A DNA stretch of 64,000 bases from JAOPZW01 sp963764585 (GTDB lineage: Bacteria > Actinomycetota > Thermoleophilia > Solirubrobacterales > Solirubrobacteraceae), in assembly GCA_963764585.1 (NCBI GenBank), contig CAVXTB010000012.1:124001-188000 (forward strand), read 5' to 3'. A program made the translations under genes and the position numbers. Each line of letters starts with the position of its first letter. Position 1 is the stretch's first letter. This document shows positions 31,748 through 38,909 of the stretch, in pieces. The notes below the pieces were generated by a model. That model saw only the letters and a program-made list of their open reading frames with translations, was not told the origin of the DNA and did no database searches.

Positions 31748-33232
31748 GTGAGCGTCGCGGAAGCTCACACGACGGTTGATGGTGCGGTTGCATCCGTTTC
31801 CTTCGAAGACCTCGCCCGCGCGGCGGGCACGCGCACCGCAGCTGCCGACCTCGATGTGGTGTGCGTCCAGGGGCTCGGCTTCGTCGGGTTCGCAATGGCC
31901 GCAGCGATCGCAGACGCCCGCGACCCCGACGGCGCCCCCTGCTTCAACGTCATAGGCGTCGACCTTTCGACACCTGACGGCCTGGAGAGGATCGAGGCCA
32001 TCAACGCGGGCCGCCTTCCGGTGGCGGCGAACGACGACAAGCTCAAGACGGCGCTCGCCACAGCCCGCGAGCGCGGCAACCTCATCGCCACGACGGACGA
32101 GCGGGCCTACGCCCTCGCGTCTGTGACCGTCGTCGATGTGCCGCTCGACGTCATCAACGCCGAACAGCCCGCGGTGCACTTCGACGGCCTCCGCGCGGCG
32201 ATCCAGACGCTCGGAAGCCGTATGCCGGAGCGATCGCTCGTCATCGTCGAGACGACCGTGCCGCCGGGAACGACGGAGAAGGTGGTCGTGCCCGAGCTCG
32301 CCGAGTCTCTGGCTGTGCGAGGGTTGCCGCGCGACGCCATCGGCGTGGCGTACTCATATGAGCGCGTCATGCCCGGCGCCGCGTACTTCGACTCGATCGT
32401 GGACATTCCGCGCAACTACGCGGGCTACACGGCCGCCGCCGCCAACACGTGTGAGGCGTTCCTGGCGAAGGTGATCGACGTCGAGTCGCACCCGCTTACC
32501 CGCCTGCACTCGACGACCGCATGCGAGATGGCGAAGGTCCTCGAGAACAGCTATCGCGCCACCACGATCGCCTTCATGGAGGAGTGGGGGCGCTTCGCCG
32601 AGGCGGTAGGCGTCGACCTCATGCAGGTGATCGCGACGATCCGCGAGCGCCCGACCCATTCGAACATGCGCAGCCCCGGGTTCGGGGTCGGCGGATACTG
32701 CCTCACGAAGGATCCGCTCTTCGCGACCGTCTCAGCGCGCGAGCTGCACGGACGAGCGGACCTGCGCTTCCCCTTCTCAACCCTCGCCGTCGCCGTCAAC
32801 CGCGTCATGCCGCTGGTCAGTCTCGACAAGGTCGCGGCGCTGCTCCCGCGCGGCCTCACGGGGGCGACGATCCTCCTCATGGGGGTGAGCTACAGGCAAG
32901 ACGTGGCCGACACTCGTCACTCGCCCTCGGAGACGTTCGTGCGCGAGGCGTGGCGTCGCGGAGCAACTGTCCTGTGCCATGACCCTCTCGTTCAGCACTG
33001 GAGTGAGCTCGAGCTGCCCGTGCTCGGCGATCCGCCTCCGCTGGCGGGGATCGACGCTGTCGTCTTCGCCGTTCCGCACCGCTCGTACCACGACCTCGAC
33101 CTCGAGCGATGGCTGGGCGACGCGCGACCTGTCGTGCTCGACGCCTTCAACGTCCTATCGCACGCACAGCGCACGCTTCTCGCGCGGCTTGGCTGTACCG
33201 TGGCCAGCATCGGGCGCGGCGAGCGCCCATGA
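31748..33232 (+). CDS. NDP-sugar dehydrogenase (UDP-glucose/GDP-mannose dehydrogenase family)
   Basis: 494 residues from GTG 31748. Rossmann motif VCVQGLGFVGFAMA near residue 38 binds NAD; VVETTVPPGTTE and the catalytic Cys in FGVGGYCLTKDP are intact; the C-terminal NAD/UDP domain has LLMGVSYRQDVADTRHSP. It performs two-step oxidation of an NDP-sugar C6 alcohol to the acid, giving an acidic residue for the polymer. A ~35-residue N-terminal extension is unusual. Overlaps the epimerase gene by 4 bp. Confidence 0.92.
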   Translation: MSVAEAHTTVDGAVASVSFEDLARAAGTRTAAADLDVVCVQGLGFVGFAMAAAIADARDPDGAPCFNVIGVDLSTPDGLERIEAINAGRLPVAANDDKLKTALATARERGNLIATTDERAYALASVTVVDVPLDVINAEQPAVHFDGLRAAIQTLGSRMPERSLVIVETTVPPGTTEKVVVPELAESLAVRGLPRDAIGVAYSYERVMPGAAYFDSIVDIPRNYAGYTAAAANTCEAFLAKVIDVESHPLTRLHSTTACEMAKVLENSYRATTIAFMEEWGRFAEAVGVDLMQVIATIRERPTHSNMRSPGFGVGGYCLTKDPLFATVSARELHGRADLRFPFSTLAVAVNRVMPLVSLDKVAALLPRGLTGATILLMGVSYRQDVADTRHSPSETFVREAWRRGATVLCHDPLVQHWSELELPVLGDPPPLAGIDAVVFAVPHRSYHDLDLERWLGDARPVVLDAFNVLSHAQRTLLARLGCTVASIGRGERP

Positions 33233-34221
33233 GCAGGGCGCTCATCACGGGCGGGGCGGGGTTCATCGGCGCGCACCTCGCGCGGCGCCTCCTCCGCGAG
33301 GGGCTCCACGTCGATCTCGTCGACGACTTTTCCCGCGCTGTCCATGACGCCGAGCTCGCATCGCTCGACGCCTCGGGCAAGGTGCGCATCCTCCAGCGCG
33401 ACCTACGTCTGCCGGAGGCGCTCGACGACCTCGACGACGGCTATCGCTACGTCGTTCACCTCGCGGCGATCGTGGGCGTCGCGCGCGTCGTGAGTCAGCC
33501 GTATGCCGTGCTCGTCGATAGCGTGGCGATGCTCCGGAACGCGATCGCCGCCGCCGAACGCCAACCGGCGCTCGCGCGATTGGTCTTTCTCTCCACCAGC
33601 GAGGTCTATGCGGGCGCATTGGCCCGCGGCGCACTGGCGTTCCCGAGCCCGGAATCTACGCCGCTCACCATCACCGACCTCGCACAGCCGCGGACGTCGT
33701 ACATGCTCTCGAAGATCTACGGCGAGGCGATGTGCCACCGCGCAGGTGTTCCCTTCACCATTCTGCGACCGCACAACGTGTACGGGCCCCGCATGGGCCT
33801 CGCGCACGTGATCCCCGAGCTCCTCCAGCGCGCGCACGCGGCCGTGCCCGGATCGCAGCTGGAGGTCGCGTCGGTCGATCATCGACGGACGTTCTGCTAC
33901 GTCGACGACGCCGTCGAGATGATCTGGCGGGCTGCCTCATCGCCTTCCTGCGTGGACGAGACCCTGAACCTCGGCGTCGAAGAGCCAGAGGTCTCCATCG
34001 GCGAGCTGGGCGCGCTCATCGCCATGACCGTCGCCAAGGAGATCGAGATCGTCGCCCTCCCCGCCACGGCTGGGTCGCCGCATCGGCGGTGCCCCGACAT
34101 GACGAAGATGCGCGCTCTGATCGGCTATGAGCCGCGCGTCGGGCTTACGGCCGGGCTCCGACGCACGTATGACTGGTACCGCGCGCACGTCTTCGACGCG
34201 CGGTCGGCTGCGAGAACGTGA
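33229..34221 (+). CDS. NAD-dependent epimerase/dehydratase (extended SDR)
   Basis: 330 residues from ATG 33229 (ATGA overlap). The GGAGFIG cofactor motif, the STSEVYAG strand and the catalytic Tyr-x3-Lys in SYMLSKIYGE are intact; RPHNVYGPRMG is the usual substrate loop. It interconverts or dehydrates an NDP-sugar, probably working with the dehydrogenase just upstream. Cytosolic. Ends 28 bp before the convergent polymerase gene. Confidence 0.92.
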   Translation: MSRALITGGAGFIGAHLARRLLREGLHVDLVDDFSRAVHDAELASLDASGKVRILQRDLRLPEALDDLDDGYRYVVHLAAIVGVARVVSQPYAVLVDSVAMLRNAIAAAERQPALARLVFLSTSEVYAGALARGALAFPSPESTPLTITDLAQPRTSYMLSKIYGEAMCHRAGVPFTILRPHNVYGPRMGLAHVIPELLQRAHAAVPGSQLEVASVDHRRTFCYVDDAVEMIWRAASSPSCVDETLNLGVEEPEVSIGELGALIAMTVAKEIEIVALPATAGSPHRRCPDMTKMRALIGYEPRVGLTAGLRRTYDWYRAHVFDARSAART

Positions 34222-34249
34222 TCCGCTCGAGCGCTTCGTCGCCTGCGGG

Positions 34250-35644
34250 TCACGCGTCCCGCGCCCAGGCGCGGGAATCCACGAGGGCTGGCATCACCAA
34301 GCTGATGCCGATCACGATCCACAACGCGCGCGACGTTTGGGTCGTGAGGAACAGCGACGCGATCGACCACGCGAGGAGCGACAGAAGCAGCGCATTCGCC
34401 GCTCGCTCCAGGAAGTCGGCCCCAACCCGGCGCGCGGTCGTCGCGGCGCGCCGGAGCTCCCGCGCGGTCGCGAGGACGAGTCCGAGCAAGAGGGCGAGAC
34501 CCGGGACTCCGAGCTCCGCGATGGCACTGACGTAGACGTCATGCGCCTCGCTCCCCCTTCCCGGGTGAAGCTCTATGTGGCGGAAGTCGATCCCCGGCGT
34601 TCGGCGCATGAGGTCGTTCACCGCGGTGGGAAAGCCTCCGAAGCCCAGCCCGAGGAGCGGGCGTTGCCCGATCGACGTCCACGCCGCGCGCCACAGGGCC
34701 GTCCTCCCCGAGCCCGTCACGTCGCTCGAGCCGACCGATTCCACGCGCGCCGTCACCGCGCCGGCGCTCAAGACGACAGCAACGAGCACGCCGGCGCCGA
34801 GCGTGGCGAGCATGCCCGCCTTCTGCCTTCGAGAGCGAAACAGCGCGCGCGCCGGCGTCACGAGCATCACGATGCCGATCACGACGAGCGCCACCAGGTC
34901 TCCCCGGGATACGGAGGCGAAGACGGCGAGTATGAGGACGGCGATCCCGGCGTACAGCGCCTTGCGCAGGGCGGCGGATCGGGCCTCGGCGGCGAGCATC
35001 AGCGCGACCGGGATCGCCATGACCTCGTACATGCCGAAGAAGTTGGGATCGCCGGAACCACCGACCGCGCGGCCGGCCTGCAGCAGGCCCGGTACATGGA
35101 GCACGAAGCCGACGATGCCCACGGTCCCGATAACCACCGCGAAGAGCACGAACGCATGGAGCACGCGGCCGAGCTGCTGCTGCGAATCGAGGAGGGTGGC
35201 GAACGCGAGCATGTAGGCCAGCGCGATTGCGAGCGAGAGCAGGGCGAAACGGGTCTGCGAACCGTCGATCGTCCACAGGATGCTCAGCAGCGCCCAGCCG
35301 CTGTAGGCCGACGCCCACGCGAGCGGTGCCGGCGCGAGGCGAGGCCGGGCTCCGGTCGCGATGGCGACTGCGACCACGAGGAGCGCCAGCGGGGCGAGCA
35401 GCCGACTGAGAGGAACGCCGCCGACGTCGAGCGCATCGGCGAACACGGACGCGGTGAGGAGGAAGAGGAGCGAAGCCGAGGAGCGGACGAGCGCCAACGC
35501 GAGAGCAAGCGTGAGGGCAAGTGCGAGCGCGATGACCCCGTTCACGGTCGCGGCTGCGCCGATGACGAAGCCGAGTGCGCATGCCGCGGCCGCCCACAGC
35601 AGGGCCTCACGGGACGGCGCTCGTGCCAGCGTCCTCGTCGTCAC
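34250..35644 (-). CDS. O-antigen ligase/polymerase-like membrane protein
   Basis: 464 residues with about 10-12 hydrophobic segments. The large extracytoplasmic loop contains GSGRTALWRAAW and the RGSEAHDVYVSAIAELGVPG motif, the signature of the Wzy_C/O-antigen-ligase family (PF04932), with the conserved His. In a Gram-positive setting it would polymerise lipid-linked repeat units or join them to an acceptor on the outer face. Last gene of the minus-strand trio 38772-34250, 21 bp after the Wzz/kinase-like gene. Confidence 0.9.
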   Translation of the reverse strand: MTTRTLARAPSREALLWAAAACALGFVIGAAATVNGVIALALALTLALALALVRSSASLLFLLTASVFADALDVGGVPLSRLLAPLALLVVAVAIATGARPRLAPAPLAWASAYSGWALLSILWTIDGSQTRFALLSLAIALAYMLAFATLLDSQQQLGRVLHAFVLFAVVIGTVGIVGFVLHVPGLLQAGRAVGGSGDPNFFGMYEVMAIPVALMLAAEARSAALRKALYAGIAVLILAVFASVSRGDLVALVVIGIVMLVTPARALFRSRRQKAGMLATLGAGVLVAVVLSAGAVTARVESVGSSDVTGSGRTALWRAAWTSIGQRPLLGLGFGGFPTAVNDLMRRTPGIDFRHIELHPGRGSEAHDVYVSAIAELGVPGLALLLGLVLATARELRRAATTARRVGADFLERAANALLLSLLAWSIASLFLTTQTSRALWIVIGISLVMPALVDSRAWARDA

Positions 35645-35665
35645 GCTCGCCAGGCTCCCATCCGG

Positions 35666-37411
35666 TCAGGACCGAAGCTCGCGCGCACCGCCGACCAACG
35701 AAGCCTCCGCCAGCAGGGGCCAGCCCTCAGGGACCACTTCGTTGGACATCGTCAGCACGACCCCGACGTTCCCGCCGCCCGGTCCCTCGAGGAGCGCCCG
35801 GACGACGCGCGCGTCGGCGGTCCTCGTGCCGCCGTCCCGCGCGACGACGATCACCGCGTCGGCGTTGAGCACGAGGGGGTACGCGCCAGCGCCGCGCAGC
35901 AGCGGCGGAGCGTCGATGACGACGTACCGCGCAGCGTCTCGCAGCGTCGTCGTCACCGAAGCCGCCGCGTCTTCACTCAGCGCCATACCGGGGTCCGATC
36001 CCACCCCGCCGATCGGCAGCAACCGGAGCGCTCTCGACCGGTGTGCGAAGGCCTGGCGCACCTCCGGTTCGGCCCTCCGGGGCAGAGTCGCCGCCGCGGC
36101 GGTCGCCCGCTGCGGATGCGCAGAGACGCGCTCCTCGCCGCGCGTGCCCACGCACGGAGACCCCTCGACGGCGCCGCATGCGGGGCAGGCCACGAGACGA
36201 GCGCCGTCTGCGCCGGCGCGCAGCGATCCTGAGTTCGCACCCGGCGAAGGCGGTACCTCTCTGTCGACGCCCCCGGCGCCGGCCTTGCGGTCGTCCTCGT
36301 TGCTCTCCGCGGCGGCGCCCTCGTGCAGGTCCACGAGCGCGCGCTTAAGGTCGGTGCGACCGCGCAAGACGTCGATCAGCCCAAGCTCGGCCGGTTGTGC
36401 TCCGAGGCGAACGCTCAGCGTCGGCGACCGGGCGTCCGCCTCGACGCAGATGACATCGTCACCGGCGGAGGCGAGCGCGACACCGAGGTTCGCGGCGACC
36501 GTGGTCCTCCCCTCTCCCGAAACGGCGCTCGTGACCACGATGACGCCCTCGCCACGCGCGAGCTGCGCGAGCCGGACGTTGGCGCCCAGCGAGTCCAGTG
36601 CTTCGCGCGTGCCGGGCGCCGGCGCTCGGCGCGCGCGCCCGAGTGCGAGCGCCCGCTTGCGTTGCAACCGTCGCGGCAGCGCCCCAACGACTGGTGCGCC
36701 AAGCGCCGTCGCGGCCTCCGCGATCCCGTAGATCCGGGTGTTGAGCATCTCACGCGCAACGGCAAGGAGGATGCCGATGATCAGTCCGAGAACGACGGCG
36801 ATGACGAGTGTCCGAGCGGGCCGTGGCGAGACCGGGTCGGCGTCGGCGCGCGCCGGATCGAACACCGTGGCGCTGACGCGCCCCCTCGCGGCGGCGCTTT
36901 CGCCGCCCAGCCTCTGGGCGACAAGACCGGCGAATACCCGCCCGACCTCGTTCAGGACCCCGACCGCCTGGCCACGATCCCGTGACTTGTACGTCAGCGA
37001 GAGCACGGCGCTCTGGGGCTGCGACGAAACGCTGAGGTTGTCGAGCAGCGTCTCGGGGTTCGCTTTCCGCCCCTGCTCGTCGACCAGGCCCATCCGGTCG
37101 ATCACCGTCTGTGCGACGACGCGACTCTCCAGGAGGTTCGTCATCGTCTGCGTGAAGGAGTCCACCGCTCCCCCGGCGTCGGGTTGGAACACGCCTCCAC
37201 CCTGGCCGACCACGATCTTCATCGAGGCCCGATAGACGGAGTCCTGTGTCCACAGCAGGAAGCCGGCCGAGACGATGACGGCGACGAGAGCGATCGCAAC
37301 CAACCAGGCCTGCCGCAGCACGGCCCGTGCGTAATGCGCCAGCGAAGCTCGACCTTCCAGAGCCGCATGGTAATCGCTCCCGATCGGCGGATGGGCGAGC
37401 TCAGGTCTCAG
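35666..37411 (-). CDS. Wzz-type chain-length protein fused to a BY-kinase-like ATPase with an inserted zinc finger
   Basis: 581 residues if it starts at CTG 37411; the first standard start is GTG 37321 (551 aa). CTG is preferred: it overlaps the upstream TGA as CTGA, GAGG lies 8 bases before it, and the added N-terminus (RPELAHPP...DYHAAL...HYARAVLRQ) reads like a normal Wzz start. Numbered from CTG: membrane helices at ~36-54 and ~200-218 enclose the periplasmic Wzz part; the cytosolic ATPase has Walker A GEGRTT (Arg for the usual Lys), A' near VEADARSP and Walker B YVVIDAPPLL. Residues ~364-460 are an insertion carrying C-x2-C-x7-C-x11-H (CPACGAVEGSPC). No C-terminal Tyr cluster. Probably regulates polymer length. 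Confidence 0.83.
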   Translation of the reverse strand: MRPELAHPPIGSDYHAALEGRASLAHYARAVLRQAWLVAIALVAVIVSAGFLLWTQDSVYRASMKIVVGQGGGVFQPDAGGAVDSFTQTMTNLLESRVVAQTVIDRMGLVDEQGRKANPETLLDNLSVSSQPQSAVLSLTYKSRDRGQAVGVLNEVGRVFAGLVAQRLGGESAAARGRVSATVFDPARADADPVSPRPARTLVIAVVLGLIIGILLAVAREMLNTRIYGIAEAATALGAPVVGALPRRLQRKRALALGRARRAPAPGTREALDSLGANVRLAQLARGEGVIVVTSAVSGEGRTTVAANLGVALASAGDDVICVEADARSPTLSVRLGAQPAELGLIDVLRGRTDLKRALVDLHEGAAAESNEDDRKAGAGGVDREVPPSPGANSGSLRAGADGARLVACPACGAVEGSPCVGTRGEERVSAHPQRATAAAATLPRRAEPEVRQAFAHRSRALRLLPIGGVGSDPGMALSEDAAASVTTTLRDAARYVVIDAPPLLRGAGAYPLVLNADAVIVVARDGGTRTADARVVRALLEGPGGGNVGVVLTMSNEVVPEGWPLLAEASLVGGARELRS

Positions 37412-38772
37412 AATCGCCGCCTCAGCGCCTCGACCACCTGCTCGACGTTGCGCTCGATCCAGAGCCGATCCCTGCGACGTTCGACGTAGAGGCCGAGCTG
37501 GTAGCTCACTCGATCGAGCCAGTACGCGCCGGCATAGGCCTCGAGCCGCTCGGATGTCGTGGGGAGCCCGACGCGGCGGCAGATGTCCGCGAGAAGTGCG
37601 CTACCGCCGTCCCGTGCTGTTGGGAGGAGATAGCGGACGACCGCGTCTCCCCATTCGTAGACGTTCGCCCGACTGGCCGCGAGAAGATGGAGGTGGATGA
37701 AGTCGATCAGGGGCAGCCGCCCGCGCCCGGCGCCCTCCCAGTCCACGACGCCGGCGAGCCGCCCGTCGGCGACGAGCAGGTTGCTCGTGCAGAAGTCACC
37801 GTGGCCGAAGCCGCGCCTGACTCCAGCCAGCTGCTCGTCGATGCGACGAGCAGCCGCGCCCAATCCCGCACGCGCCCCCTCTGGCAGGACGTCCGCTACG
37901 ACCTCGACCTGACGCACCGCAGTGCCCGCGGCGTTGTCGTCGCCGTCGCCCAGAGCGTGAAGGCTGACGAGGAACGCGCGGCATTCGTCGAGGATCGAGC
38001 GGTCGAGCGCGTGCGGCGCCGGATTCCCGCGAAGGCGCTGCTCGAGGGACCAGCGTGCCAGGCCGGCTCGGCCATCGGCGAGGATCGTCGGTGTGCGCTC
38101 AGCCACCACGGTGGGCGGCCCATGCGCGGCCAGCGCCGCGAGCGCAGCCTTCTGCGCGTCGATCCGGTGGCCACCCGGGCCGAGCGCGACGCGAAGGACA
38201 CCAATGGCGGACAGCAGGACCATTCCCCCTGCACGAGGGAGCGGCCACGAAGCCTCGAACGGACGTCCGGCCTCTCGCTGAGCCTCGGCCACCGCTCGCT
38301 CGAGCGCCGTCGCTCCAAACGTCTTGCGACTTCCAACGAGCAGGACACGCCGGGGAAGCCGCTCGGCGATCGACAGGTGGCGGGGACGCTTCAGCCCTGC
38401 GACGCGGATCACCTGGTCGCGATCCCAGGGAAGCACGACCACGTGCGGGTAGCCGCGACGCCGAAGCGCCCGACGGACCTCGGCGGCACGAATGCGCACG
38501 CCCGCGCTGGCGGCGATCCGTCCGGCCGCTTGCCGCATCGGCGTGGGAGCGAACGCGAGCCGACCATCGAGCGGCACGATGACGACGGGAGCATCGCCGG
38601 CGAGGGCATCGAGCGGCGCGATCTCGACGTCGGGGTCCTCCTCAACCAAGCAGGCGCCCGCATGCCCGAGCGTGTACGCGACGTCGGCGTCGGTGACGCG
38701 GAAGCGGGTCGCCTTAGCTGGAACGACGGCCGGAAGCCAGCTATGCGTCGCGAAGGTGGGCTCCGTAGTCAC
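37408..38772 (-). CDS. aminoglycoside-phosphotransferase-like (APH fold) kinase
   Basis: 454 residues from GTG 38772. The catalytic segment GFGHGDFCTSNLLVADG (HGD....N) and VVDWEGAGRG metal motif are intact in the C-terminal half. The N-terminal ~220 residues are divergent from known APH lobes and include a VVVLPWDRDQV stretch. It would phosphorylate a small molecule or lipid-linked sugar in the cytosol; antibiotic resistance is unlikely given the glycan setting. First gene of the minus-strand trio and divergent from the PRT/kinase-like/HAD gene, with 137 bp between them. Confidence 0.82.
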   Translation of the reverse strand: MTTEPTFATHSWLPAVVPAKATRFRVTDADVAYTLGHAGACLVEEDPDVEIAPLDALAGDAPVVIVPLDGRLAFAPTPMRQAAGRIAASAGVRIRAAEVRRALRRRGYPHVVVLPWDRDQVIRVAGLKRPRHLSIAERLPRRVLLVGSRKTFGATALERAVAEAQREAGRPFEASWPLPRAGGMVLLSAIGVLRVALGPGGHRIDAQKAALAALAAHGPPTVVAERTPTILADGRAGLARWSLEQRLRGNPAPHALDRSILDECRAFLVSLHALGDGDDNAAGTAVRQVEVVADVLPEGARAGLGAAARRIDEQLAGVRRGFGHGDFCTSNLLVADGRLAGVVDWEGAGRGRLPLIDFIHLHLLAASRANVYEWGDAVVRYLLPTARDGGSALLADICRRVGLPTTSERLEAYAGAYWLDRVSYQLGLYVERRRDRLWIERNVEQVVEALRRRF

Positions 38773-38909
38773 GGAAGCGCGCGCGCAATGCAGCGCTGAC
38801 GAGGAACTGTCATCGGACGGACCCCCAAACTCGACCGGTCCAGCGAGGCTATTCTAGGCGGGCCGCTTCCTCGGTCGAACAGCGCGCCCTCGCGCCGCAC
38901 CGCGCAGCG

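Noticed and set aside
37327..38799. Plus-strand 490-codon frame opposite the APH-like gene
   Set aside because: No motif, while the minus frame has an intact HGD....N and DWE catalytic pattern.
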